Part shown: positions 33,201-45,355 of the stretch, in pieces
Position numbering within the stretch: position 1 is the first letter of the stretch
Layout: each line of letters opens with the position of its first letter
Assembly: GCA_050084515.1 (NCBI GenBank)
Contig: CM114275.1
Span: 10,168,001-10,232,000, forward strand
Direction of reading: 5' to 3'
From: Blasia pusilla
Lineage: Eukaryota > Marchantiophyta > Marchantiopsida > Blasiales
Length of the DNA stretch: 64,000 nt
Position numbers and translations under genes: made by a program
The notes under the pieces: generated by a model
What the model saw: only the letters and a program-made list of their open reading frames with translations
What the model was told of the DNA's origin: nothing
Database searches by the model: none

Positions 33201-36200
33201 GTAGTTCCCAAATAAGATCGCGGGCCTCCTTCCCGGCTTCCTCACTATCGCAACTAGAGATCCATATCTCCAAATGAGAAGGAAGATGAATTAGAACTCA
33301 AGTTTAGGTTCCACACACAAGAATTGAGCCCGAACAGGTACTTTCAAAACTATAGTTCCCAAATGAGATCACGGGCCTCCTTATCGACTTCCTCACCATC
33401 GGAACTCTAGATCTAGTTCTTGAGATGAGAAGGAGGATCAATCGGAACTCAGGTTCTGGTACTTGACACGAAAATTATGTCCAAACGTAGGCGTTCAGAG
33501 CAGTAATTCCCAAATGAGATTGCACGCCTCCTTCTCGGCTTCCTCACCATCGGAATTAGAGATCCACATCTCAAAATGAGAAGGAGGATGAATCAGAACT
33601 CAGATTCCGGTTCCAAATACGAGAATAGAGCCCGAATGGGTACTTTCGGAACTGTAGTTTCCAAATGAGATCACGGGCCACCTTCCTGACTTCCTCACCA
33701 TTGAAAGTCTAGATCCAGTTCTTGAAATGAGAAGGAGGATCAACCAGAACTCAAGTTCCGGTTCCAGAGACGAGAACCGAGCCCGAATGAGAGCGTTTGG
33801 AGTTGTGGTTCCCAAATGGGGTGCAGGTCTCTTTCCTGGCTTCCTCACCATCGGAACACTATATAGATCCAATTTTCAACATGAGAAGGAGGATGAATTT
33901 GAACTCAAGTTCCGGTTAAAGAGATCTCAACTGAGTCCAAACGGGAGCTTTCAGAATTGTAGTTCCCAAATGAGATCACGGCCCTCCTTTGCGGCTTCCT
34001 CACCATCAGAACTATAGATCTAGTTCTTGAAATGAGAAGTAGGATAAATCAAAACTCAGGTTTTGGTTTCAAAGACAAGAACCAAGCCCTAATGAGAGCG
34101 TTTGGAGGTGTGCTTCCCAAATGGGATCACGGGCCTCTTTCCCGGATTCCTCACCATCGGTACTATATATAGATCCAGTTCTCAACATGAGAAAGAGGAT
34201 GAATCGGAACTCAGGTTCCGGTTAAAGAGACCACAACTGAGTCCGAACAGGAGCTTTCGGAACTGTAGTTCCCAAATGAGATCGTTGGATTCCTTCCCGA
34301 CTTCCTCACCATCAGAACTATAGATCTAGTTCTTAAAGTGAGAAGAAGGATGAATCGGAACTAAGGGTTTTGGTTCCATAGACGAGAGTCCCTCCCAAAA
34401 TGAGGGCTTTCAGAACTGTAGTTCCCAAATCAAATCTCCGGCCTCTTTCCTTACTACCTCACCATCGGACCTCTAGACCTTGTTCTAAAAATGAGAAGGA
34501 GGATCAATTGGAACTCGGGTTCCGGTTCCAAAGATAAGAACTGAGCCCGAACGGGAGCTTTCGAAACAGTAGTTCCCAAATAAGATTGCGGGCCTCCTTC
34601 CCAGCTTCCTCACCATCGGAACTATAGATCTAGTTCTCGAAATGAGAAGGAGGATTAATCAGAACTCACGTTCCACTTCCAGAGACTGGAGTCCCTCCTT
34701 AAACAAGGGCTTCCAAAATTGTAGTTCCCAAATCAAATCTCCGGCCTCTTTCCTTGCTACCTCACCATTGGAACTCTAGATTTAGTTCTCAAAATGAGAA
34801 GGAGGTTCAGTCAAAACTCAAGTTCCGATTCGAGAGATGAGAATTGAGCCCGAACGAGAGCGTTCAAAGTTGTAGTTCCCAAATTAGATCACCCGCTCCT
34901 TTTGCGGCTTCCTCACCATCGGAACTAAAGATTCAATTTTGGAAATGAGAAGGATGATCAATCGAAACTCAAGTTTGGAACTGATCCCAAACGGGAGCAT
35001 TCGGAGCTGTAGTTCCGAAAGGGGACTGCGGGCCTCTTTCACGGCTTCCTTACAATCAGAACTATAGATTCAGTCTTCAAAATGAGAACAAGGATCAATC
35101 GAAACTCAGATTCCGGTTCCAAAGATAAAAGTCCCTCCCTAAATAAGGGCTTTCAGAACTGTACTACCCAAATCAAATCGCTAGCCTCCTTGCTAGCTAC
35201 CACACCATCGTAAGTAATGATCCAGTGATCGAAATGAGAAGGAGGATCAATTGAAACTTAGGTTCTTGTTCTAGAGACGAGAATCCCTCCCAAAACAAGG
35301 GCTTTCCAAATAGGAGTTCCCAGATCTAATCGCATGCCTCTTTCCTTGCTAACTTACCATCGGAAGTCTAGATTCAGTTCTCAAAATGATAAGGAGGCTC
35401 AATTGGAACTCATGTTTTGGTTCCAGACACAAGAAATGAGCTCGAACGGGGGCGTTCGGAGCTGTAGTTCCCAAATAAGATCGCGGGCCTCCTTCTCGGC
35501 TTCCTCACCATGAGAACTAGAGATCCAATTCTCGAAATGAGAAGAAGGATGAATCAAAACTCAAGTATTGGTTCTTGAAACAACAACTCAGTCCAAATGC
35601 GAGCGTTCGGAACTGTCATTCCAAAATGAGATCGTGGGCCTCCTTCCCGGCTTCCTCACCATCGGAACTAGAGATCCAGTTCTCGAAATGAAGGAGGATC
35701 AATTGAAACTTCTGTTCCGGTTTCAGAGATGAGAACTGAGTCCGAGCGGGGGCATTCGGAACTGTAGTTCCCAAATAGGCTCATGGGCCTCCTTACTGGC
35801 TTCCTCACCATCGGAACTAGAGATCGAGTTCTCGAAATGAGAAGGAGGATGAATCGGAACCCAGGTTCTGGTTCCAAACACAATAATTGAGCCCAAATGA
35901 ATGCTTTCACAACTGTTGTTCTCAAATGAGATTGTGGGCCTCCTTCCTGCCTTCCTTACTACCGAAACTAGAGATCTAGTTCTTGAAATGATAAGGAGGA
36001 TGACTCGAAACTGAGGTTCTGGTTCCAAAGATGAGAATTGAGTTCGAACAAGGGCATTCAGAACTGTAGTTCCCAAATATGCTCGTGGGCCTCCTTCCCG
36101 GCTTCCTCACCATCGAAACTAGAGATGTAGTTCTCGAAATGAGAAGGAGGATGAATCGGGACCCAGGTTTTGGTTCCAAACACAAGAACTGAGCCCAAAT

Positions 36201-37960
36201 GGGTGCTTTTGGAACTGTAGTTCTCAAATGAGATCGCGGCCTCCTTCTCGACTTCCTCATAGTCGGAACTAGAGATCTAGTTCATGAAATGATAAGGAGG
36301 ATCAATTGGAACTCAAGTTCCGGTTTGAGAGAGGAGAACTGAGCCAGAATGGGAGCTTTCGGAATTGAAGTTCCCAAATGAGATTGCGGGCCTTCTTTCT
36401 GGCTTCCTCACCATTGAAACTAGAGATCCAGTTCTTGAAATGAGAAGGAGGATGAATCGGAACCTAGGTATCGGTTCCAAACACAAGAACTGAGCCCAAA
36501 TGGGTGCTTTTGGAACTGTAGTTCTCAAATGAGATCGCGGGCCTCCTTCTCGACTTCCTCACCATCAAAACTAGATATCTAGTTCTTGAAATGATAAGGA
36601 GGATCAATTGGAACTCAGGTTCCGGTTCGAGAGAGGAGAACTAAGCCAAAATGGGAGCTTTTGGAACTGCAGTTCCAAAATGAGATCGCGGGCCTCCTTC
36701 CCGACTTCCTTACCATCGGAACTCTAGATCATGTTCTAGAAATGAGAAGAAGGATCAATTGAAACTCAAGTTCCGGTTCTTGACACGACAACTGAGCCCA
36801 AACGGGGCCTTTCGGAGTTGTAGTTACCAAATGAGATTGCAGGCCTCCTTACGGGCTTCCTCACCATCAAAACTAGAGATCCTCTTCTTGAATTGAGAAG
36901 GAGGATCAATCGAAACTACCGTTCCGGTTCTAGAGACAAGAGTCCCTCCCTTAATGAGGGATTTCGGACCTATAGTTTCCTAATGAGATTGCGGATCTCC
37001 TTCTCGGCTTCCTTACTATCGAAACTCTAGATCTAGTTCTCGAAATGAGAAGGAGGATCAATCGAAACTCAGGTTCCGGTTCTAGAGATGAAAACTGAGC
37101 CCGAGCAGAAGCGTTTGGAGCTATGGTTCCTAAATGGGATTGCGGGCCTTTTTCTCGGCTTCCTCACCATTCGAAACTAGAGATCCAATTCTCGAAATGA
37201 TAAGGAGGATGAATCGAAACTCAGGTTTGGGTTCCAGAGACAAGAACTGAGACCAAACGGCTGATTTCGGAACTGTACTTCCCAAATGAGATGGCGGACC
37301 TCCTTCCCAACTTCCTCACTATTGGAACTAGAGATCCAATTCTTAAAATGATTAGGAGGATGAATGGAAACTCAAGTTTTGATTCTAGGGACGAGAATCG
37401 AGCCCAAACGGGAGCTTTCGGAACTCTAGTTCTCAAATCAATGGCCTCCTTCCCGACTTCCTTACCATCTGAACTATAGATCCAGTTCTTGAAATGAGAA
37501 GGAGGATCAATCGGAATTGTTGTTCCGGTTCCAGAGACGAGAGTCCCTCCCTAAACGAGGGCTTTCAGAACTGTAGTTCCCAAATCAGATCTCCGACCTC
37601 GCTCCTTGCTACCTTACTTTCAGAAGTATAGATCTTATTCTCGAAATAAGAAGGAGGATCAATCGAAACTCAGGTTTTGGTTCTAAACACAATAACTAAG
37701 TCCGAAGGGGGGCATTCAGGAATGAAGTTCCCAAATGAGATCACGGACCTCATTCTTGATTTCCTCACCAGCGGAACTGTAGATTCAATTCTCAAAATGA
37801 GAAGGAGGATCAATCAAAACTCAGGTTCCGGTTCCACAAACGAGAATTGAGTCCAAATGGGGGCATTCAGAATTGTAGTTCCCACACCAACGGAAGTATA
37901 GATTGAGTTCTTGACTTGAAAAGGAGGAACAATCGGAACTCACGTTCTAGACCTTGAAAT
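33201..37960. repeat. Satellite array, 151-bp unit, about 31 copies
   Basis: The word gtagttcccaaat(g/c)a recurs at about 33201, 33352, 33503, 33654, 33805 and on to about 37876, a mean step of 150.8. Each unit also carries GGGCCTCCTTCCCGGCTTCC, TCACCATCGGAACTAGAG, AATGAGAAGGAGGATCAATC and GGTTCCGGTTCCAGAGACGAG variants. Divergence between units is substantial, the last unit is deleted, and the array starts directly at the T-family LTR edge. Minus-strand frames with MVRKxGRRP are by-products of the repeat. Confidence 0.95.
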
Positions 37961-39640
37961 GACAATAGAGCCCTAAAAGAGGGCATACGTTAAATCAAAT
38001 TTCTTGAATTTTTCCCTCTAGTGCTAGAAACGAGAATGAGAAACTACGGCTTACTACTCGGAAATGAAGTTTTAAATGAACTCTACGAGATCTCTAAGGA
38101 GCTAGCTGGATGGGCATGATACTAGTTGGATGTGCGCTTAATATGCCAAGCGTATTGGATTTTCAAACTAGTTATATGACTTGAGCAGTCAAAATGTTAG
38201 TACCTCCTTGTATTCCCTTTATAAATATAACGATACAATGCCAATGCATCAGTCGTGTTGCGCACCGAATACAAATTGAAAAAATCTTGGCGGAGACGAC
38301 ATTCTCTTTAACCTTGATAAGCGATCTTCCTTTAGGTTCGGAAGTCATAGTATCTGAAACCCCCTGAAAGGCATTTTCTATCCCGCCGCAATTGACATCA
38401 AAACGAACTCCTATTAAACTACATGATAGACCTGATCGATAACAACACAAGTGTTGCATTGGAAAGGAGAAGAAAAAAAAACCTCATGATTGTATTTCCG
38501 CGTCGACCCGCAAAATATCAACAATCGGGGCGTCACTGATTCACGATCTGTGTCAAGAGTAAAAATCTCTGATTGGTTCAAAACCTAGGTTAATTAAGTT
38601 AGTACTAGCATCGATTCAAATTTGGACCTTACGTATTCGTGATCCGTGTCAAAAGAAGATATCGTGCATTAGATCAAAACCGCATATGTCAAAATCATGT
38701 GAGCCACTCCTCAATCAGTTATGAAAAACATTGGCTAAATTGACAAAAGGGCACGGATCGATCACCTCAAACTAACTCCATTTGGAATCCTATATTATCC
38801 TCGTTCATTCCATTAGAATGGTTTTCTCCTCATTCTTCTATCAATCCAACCTTGGGAGCCAGTATCCCAATGTCCTCTATCCCTCCCCAACCGTTCTCTT
38901 CAATAACGGCGCTATACCACATGATCACAATCGTAACCATAGTCTAGAGACATCATGCCTCTGCATATCGTAAGCTTGTGAATTAAACCTCTTGACCGGC
39001 TCTACACATAAGTCATATATTTTTTCCTCTTATGGACCATCTATCCTTTCATAGTCAATTCTACTTAGGGTCTCTATCCACACAAATTTCCCCTCTCACA
39101 AGGGCCTCCGCTAATCCAACAAATCAATTTGTGACTTCAATTCTTGCTTCATAACCGTTGATCGATAAGTAAATCGTCATGATATAGAGTCGAATTACTA
39201 TTCAAATAATCTTGTAAGTGTGACGCAAACTCCGTAATTTGTTATTTCTAGTAATTTTTTTTTAAAATAGATGTATAGCGGAATAGGCAAAAGATTCCAA
39301 TTTGACCATAGTCGTAGATGTAGTACAAATTATATCCAACCAAGCCAAACAACGTCAAATAGATGTAACCCTGCACATGATTTCTTGGCAAAGCTCCAAA
39401 GCCTTAATTGGATCTGAAGATCCGATTCCACCTGATCGGCCAGTCTACTTTCACAAAATCTTTGAAAGTGGCCTTCCCATGTCCGGAAGAGACGCCTTAG
39501 GTTCTACTCTATGGGATCTTAAGATTCGATTGAAACTCATTCAAAACTTGAGTTATAATAAGGCTTTGGTACGTGCATGGCGCCCATTGAAAAGATACCT
39601 AGTTTGAACCATAGTTCCAAATCAGACATTTGTGAATGAT
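37961..39640. other. Region without recognised gene
   Basis: Frames at 38172-38459 (minus), 38782-38973 and 39302-39607 (plus) have no recognised domain. A repeated phrase, gatctgtgtcaagag / gatccgtgtcaaaag, stands near 38545 and 38640. Possibly old transposon or organelle-derived DNA, but nothing supports either. Confidence 0.35.
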
Positions 39641-41320
39641 GGCAGCGCCAGAATCGGATCTTAAGATCCAAATAGGAAAATAAGATCCAATTGAGAGCTT
39701 CACTCGTGAAAAGTGTGGCCCTCAAGGGTATTTTTCCAATTGGAACTATAGATCTCAATGTATCGAGGTGACATCACCTAAGAAAGTCAGATGAGAGTTT
39801 GCGAGCTGGGTGGCGAGTTGTCCATTCCCATCTCTCGCGGAGAGGCGCCCGATGTTCTTTCGAATGGGATCTTAAGAGATTTTTCTCTCCTTAAGAGTGG
39901 ACCTTAAGATCCACCCTTCTTGACTGGATCTTAAGGTTCAATTCGTCCATTGTCCAATGACGCTTATATGTGATCTTAAGATTGAAGGTCATTCGGACTT
40001 CCGCATGCTTGTAAGCGAACAGTCTACATTTATTCCTAAGAGATAATCCATGATTCATAGAATCGCGATAAAGACGCAAAGCATGCTTCTTTCAACTCTC
40101 TATTGACGTTATTAGGTGGATGGCTCCTCAAAACATTTGGAACTAGAGTTCCAATCGGACTTACCCTTCCTCATCCCGATTGGATCTTAAGGTCCAATTC
40201 ATCCATAGTCTAGTGACCCTCGATCGGATCTTAAGATCCGAATTAAAGATATTCAGACCTCCGCATGCCTATCAACGAAAGTTGAAAGTATCGTTGGAAG
40301 TTGTCTATTCCCATCTCGCAGAGAGGCACTCGATTTTCTTTCGAATGGGATCTTAAGATCCTTTAGAAGGTCATTTGGAACTATAGCTCCCAATCACCTC
40401 CAAGTGAGAGAAGCTTGCCCTTCAAGCTCGCAAACTCTCTCTTGACTTTATTATAAACATTCGGAACTATAGTTCCAGTTAGAGAACTATCCTAGAGGCT
40501 GACACTTTTCTTTGCTTAAGACTCGACCATAAGATCCACTCTTCCCAACTAGATCTTAAAATCCGATTGAAGGTCATTTGGACCTGCGTGTGCATATAAG
40601 CGGATAGTCCACATTTCTTCTTAACAGATAATCCATGATTCACAGAATTGCGATAGAGGCGTAAAGCATGCTTTTTCCAACTCTCTACTGACGTTATTAG
40701 GTAGAGGGCTCCTTGCAACATTTGAAACCAGAGTTCCAATCTGACTTACCCTTCCTCGTCCCAATTGGATCTTAGGGTCCAATTTACCCACAGTCAATTG
40801 ACCCTTCAATCGGATCTTAAGATACGAATTAAGGACATTCGGACCTACGCATGCCTGTCAGCGAACAGTCCACATTTCTCCTTAACATATAATCCAAAAT
40901 TCACATTATTGCAATAGAGGTGCAAAGCAAGTTTTTTTCAACTCTCTGCTCAGGTTATTAGGTGGATGGCTCCTCGCAACACTTGCAACCAGAGTTCCAA
41001 TCGGACATATTCTAGAGGTTGCCATTAATCCACATTGGATCTTAAGGTCCAATTCGCCCACAGTCTTGTGACCCTTCAATCGGATCTTAAGATCCGAATT
41101 AAGGACATTCAAACCTCCGCGTGCCTATCAGCAGACAGTTCATATTTCTTCTTAACAGATCAACCAAGATTCACATAATCACGTTAGAGGCGCACAGGAG
41201 GTTTTTTGAATTTCTTGGTGACTTTATTAGGTGGATGGCACATCACCACATTCAGAACTTGAGTTCCAATCGGACACACCCTAGAGGTTGTCACTCTTCC
41301 CAATTGGATCTTTAGGTGTG
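39640..41320. repeat. Tandem units of about 265 bp with GATCTTAAGATC palindromes
   Basis: Units starting AAGGTCATTCGGACC-like recur at about 39987, 40572, 40831 and 41102, with a partial one at 40241. Each includes cttaacagataatcc, gttattaggtggatggctcc, agttccaatcggac and the palindrome CGGATCTTAAGATCCG (exact at about 40225 and 41081). Neighbouring text from 39650 has further GGATCTTAAGATCC copies. Diverged; no coding sense. Confidence 0.75.
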
Positions 41321-41479
41321 ATTTTCCCTGTGCAATAAGATGATTATAGTTCTGCCCCACTTTCCGTTCGGTGCATGGCTAACAATTAATTGGCACTTCG
41401 ATGTTATGGTGCAGATTTCATATTTATGCAATGGAATTCTATATCGGTGATATAGTGTATCAATAGGATGGATCATTCA

Positions 41480-43520
41480 TATATGTTGGAAGGGCTAAAA
41501 TCGTGGACACCAATCTCGAGAGAATAGTCCATAGCATACCACTTGGTAAGGACTCCTTGTACATGTCTCTGGAGGAAGTCCTTGGAAGTTCAACAAGCAA
41601 TTACAATGGAGAACATGTGTCCGATTTCATTGGAGTATTCATCACATGGCCTCGTAATGGAGTTACAACAACTAATACATGTGGTGGACGTGAGGATGTG
41701 GAAGGGAGAGCCTCATTGCCCCATATAGTATTCAAAGAAATATTTCTTAAAAGATTCGAAGAGATTAGAGCTTCTTATTGGTTCATGGCGTGTAGACGAA
41801 AGCTTTGATTCACATGAGATCCAACCTATGTCCTTCTTTGATGACCAACAACAACCGTGGATATGTGTAATAATTGATGAGTCATACTACAAACCAGCTA
41901 CCCACCCAGATGGAAGAAGGCTACAAGATATGGTGGGAATGTTTGCAAAATATCCCAGATATCTGATTACAGAAAAATAGGAAGCACTAAGCCTGCAATA
42001 CCTCCACCGACGTCCAAGTTGCGGTCCCCATGATTGGTCGTATGGAATCAGTCCTTTTACCGGTGCAAAATATCCCATATATCTTATTACAAAAAAATGC
42101 AATGATACCATGGATATTAGGAAGAGGAAGCACTTAGCCTGCAATACCTCCACCAACGTCCAAGTTGCGGTTCCGATGATTGGTCGTATGGAATCAGTCC
42201 TTTTACCGGTGCAAAATATCCTAGATATCTTATTACAAAAAAAATACAATGATACCATGGATATTAGGAAGAGGAAGCACTCACCTTACAATACCTCCAT
42301 CGACGTCCAAGTTCCGGTTTCCACGATTGGTCGTATGGAATCATTCCTTTTATCGGTGCAACTTATAAAGAACCATGGATGTCTAAATATCGGAGAGGGA
42401 ATTATTCACTAGGTCAATCCAAAGGAAAAAGTTGGTGGTCAAAGATTGGGGAATCACCATGTTGGCGTATTCATTACCAACATCACTTGTCGTCTTACAC
42501 GCCACAAGGTTCTTAAAAGGAACTTAGTCATATGGCCTACGGCATCTCGTATTGTTAAAGATGGACGAGACTTGTGGACATGCTACTTGGAGTGTTCAAC
42601 CGTGTCTCAAGGGGTTTTTGAAGCAATAAGAGGCAAGAGGAAGAGATATTACACATACACTTATCGGTGTAAAAAGTGATGTCTACCAGGAGCTACCAAA
42701 ATGAACAAAAAGCTAATAGAGGAAGATATCAGAAGTGGCGTCAAAAGTTTGTTGCAGAAAATTATGTTGCCAATAAACGTCAAGAGATGTTGTTCGTTCA
42801 AGCAGAGAGAAGTATTGGAACAAATCCTTTGAGGAAAGAAGGGAATCATTCCACGCCATGTTCCATTCGTCTTACTTCATTGACGGACGAAGGATTATGC
42901 AATTGGAAGGTAGAACGGTGTGCCTCCTTGGTTGGTGAAAGATCCCGCGGTCTTGGAAAAACCAGCTTCGAGGACAAAGTAAGAAATGTTAGAGATGATA
43001 AGACGCAGACAGGGCATAGGAACCTAAGAAGAAATTGCATAACCTAGAGGACGGCGCAAGTGATGGAAATGGTAAAGCTGATAATTGAGGAGACTAGAGA
43101 TCGGATGTCCCACAAGGAAATCATAATGTGAGATGGGAGAAGAGAGGAATTGATTTGATTGCCCCAAATTTTCTCTTGGAAGTATATATGAGAAGTAGTC
43201 AATAAGGAAAGAGGGAAATTGGGATTAGCGGAAGTCTCACAATCAACTATTAGTCAAATCAAACAACAATATTTCTCCAATGTTGCTATTCACAAATCAG
43301 ATGATAAATTTTCTCTTTGTGCGATGTGTGTAATGTTGAAGTCTCTGGGGAATACTGCATCAAAAAACGAGGAGAAGGTTGTTTTTAAGAAACGGGCAAT
43401 TGAACATGATGACCTACAAAGGTCTCAAAGGAGTTCATATTACACTTGGCGAGCAGAATCCGTGCGTCGTCCCGATTCTTATCTTTGCCTAATCCACCAA
43501 AAAATTGGATAGTTTCAAAA
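41480..43520 (+). pseudogene. Transposon-type gene, N-terminal part, DUF7869-like context
   Basis: Frame 41503-41808 reads EHVSDFIGVFITWPRNGV, like the 'G.FI.WP' segment found in plant transposon proteins. Frame 43219-43512 carries KSDDKFSLCAMCVMLKSLGN and RSSYYTWRAESVRRPDSYLC, which fits the CxxC/RxxYYxxRxxA pattern preceding the catalytic-like block of DUF7869-type proteins. Between them lie many stops and a local triplication (41945-42362). A conserved 'IxDGMDQ'-type stretch expected next reads LIHQKIG, so a key Asp seems lost. Function of the family is unknown; it is usually linked to mobile DNA. Confidence 0.5.
41945..42362 (+). repeat. Internal tandem triplication, 146-bp unit
   Basis: The word gcaaaatatcc(c/t)a starts at 41945, 42065 and 42211. 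Each unit runs through GCCTGCAATACCTCCACC, CGTCCAAGTTGCGG and TTGGTCGTATGGAATC. The first unit lacks about 26 bases (the ACCATGGATATTAGGAAG part). The repeat lies inside the broken transposon-type gene. Confidence 0.85.
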
Positions 43521-45350
43521 GAGGCTTGCCAAGAGCGTAGCAACAAACCAAAGATTTGGTTGTGGCTAAACCATTTCCACTTACTTGTAGAGGTAAATAT
43601 TGCGGAATAACACTCCATTATACTAGAAAATGGTTAAGGATGCATGTGACAGTTAGCATGTCCTTAAGGTTATCTTGATATTGCTCACATAATAGGACTT
43701 AAGTTCCCATTTTAACTCCACATCCAAAAGTGTTCCCTAAGGAGAAAGAGATCGATCTATGCCTCATCCATTAATTGGAACTGAAGTTCTCAAAGGGCGT
43801 TACATTTCTTACATTTCTTGCCTAATGGAACTTGTGGACGCATATGTTACTTGCCGCACGTACCTAGTTTGGAGAAACGGTACCTTCTTTAGGTACTTGA
43901 ATATTAAGTTGAATTAACTTTTACTCACTCTTTTTCTTAATACACGTATCTTGACTCATAGGCATGGACCGTGTGCAATTGCTCAATTTGACATAGGAGT
44001 CTACAAGCTGGGATCTCATTGGACAATTGGATCATTGGCAAAGCTGTTTCGGAGTTTGGAAAACCCCCGTGGTGAAGTACATAAATTCTTGGACCGGCCC
44101 GACCTAACTCCACTTCACAGTCCATTCTTAAAAGCGAGGGAAAAGCTTGATGGATTACTCCGTGCAACCTATAGGCTCACGGAGTCTGCCGAAGAGGAAC
44201 CAAGGAAGCTGCTTAAGATTCTGAATCTACAAATGGATAACTCAAGAAAAGATAACAAAAATATTTACGTCATGGTATACTTGGCCCTTTTGGTTTACAT
44301 GGAGGTCTTTGAAGAGATTCACTTGGCTTTTCTCATCCCCGGGCACACTCACGAAGATGTTGATGCTATGTTAAGTAAATTTTTGAGAACTTTGCAGCAA
44401 TACAATGCATACATCTTGGAAGATCTTGTGACACAATTTTTTAACTCCACCTCACCGAATCTAGCACCTCAAGTGGTTCTAGACATTCCCGACTTCAAGG
44501 AGTACGTAAAAGGTTTCATCGGGCCTAGAACAAAAAATCAATCGTGTGGATTGCAGAAGCCATGTTGATTCAGATTTACTAGATCTCCGGATGGTATGTC
44601 CATCATGCATTATAAGATGTATGGTTCCGATAAAGAGTGATTGTCGAATGAGCATGGATATGACGTATTTTTACGTCATGAAATTAGTGGACATCCTCTT
44701 ATCCCTACTGGGAATCCAAAGCGGTTATTGCTTACACCTTTAAAGACATTTTTCGATGTGAAGAAAGGTGTATCTCAGTACATTGATTCCTTTGATAAGA
44801 TGGGAAGCAAGTCTTTTCCAGAGGCACAAAGGTGGATTTCCAACAACTAGCACGGTAGTGGAGGAAGACGATTGAGGAATCATATCCATTATTTCCTCAT
44901 GAAAACACTGAGGACAAGGTTAAAAAATTGTGATTCAATCACAAGACATCAACAAATGAAGATTTTGCTACCATTAATAAGACCAATTTGATAGCCCATG
45001 AAATCCCTTCATCATTCTCTGAGATATTGCAATATTTGTTGCCTCTAACATTCAAGTTTCTATTATCTTTGGAAGTGGAATTCCTCCTAATCGATATCAC
45101 TATTGTGAGCCCACTAGATTCAGGCCTAGAGTTGATAGGTTATCAAATGAGGAAACAAAAGTTGAATTGGTAGATTTCAATGTTGGAGACTTTGTCATGA
45201 TTAGACCAAGACAAGAAAGAAACAAATATTCCATATGGATGAGACAAGTTCTAGTTGAAGTGGGTGTAATGTACAACCTAAGGAAAAAGATACTCTTTTT
45301 ATCGCAAAGTACTAAGTTCATTCCCAAGAGACCGTTGTTTCTTGAGTAAA
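43521..45350 (+). pseudogene. Transposon-type gene, DUF7869-like core and C-terminal part
   Basis: The 205-residue frame at 43951-44568 is the best kept part: LQMDNSRKDNKNIYVMVYLA, then VFEEIHLAFLIPGHTHEDVD, AMLSKFLRTLQQ, EDLVTQF. Asp-Asn and GHTHEDVD blocks at this distance are the hallmark of DUF7869-type proteins, thought to have an RNase H-like fold. Downstream frames include VSQYIDSFDKMGSKSFPEAQ and, at 45167-45349, DFNVGDFVMIRPRQERNKY, the 'GDFVAVRP' segment often ending such proteins. Several stops separate the pieces. It may be a domesticated or transposon gene; no terminal repeats were found. Confidence 0.55.
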
Positions 45351-45355
45351 GAGAG

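Noticed and set aside
33600-37440. A set of minus-strand frames of 70-117 residues with MVRKxGRRP-type text, looking like a small gene family
   Set aside because: They follow the 151-bp satellite unit, whose length is not a multiple of three, so similar text in different frames is a by-product of the repeat.
33201-37960. Regular repeats that might be read as a CRISPR array
   Set aside because: Units are 151 bp, diverged and contiguous with no unique spacers, and the genome is eukaryotic.
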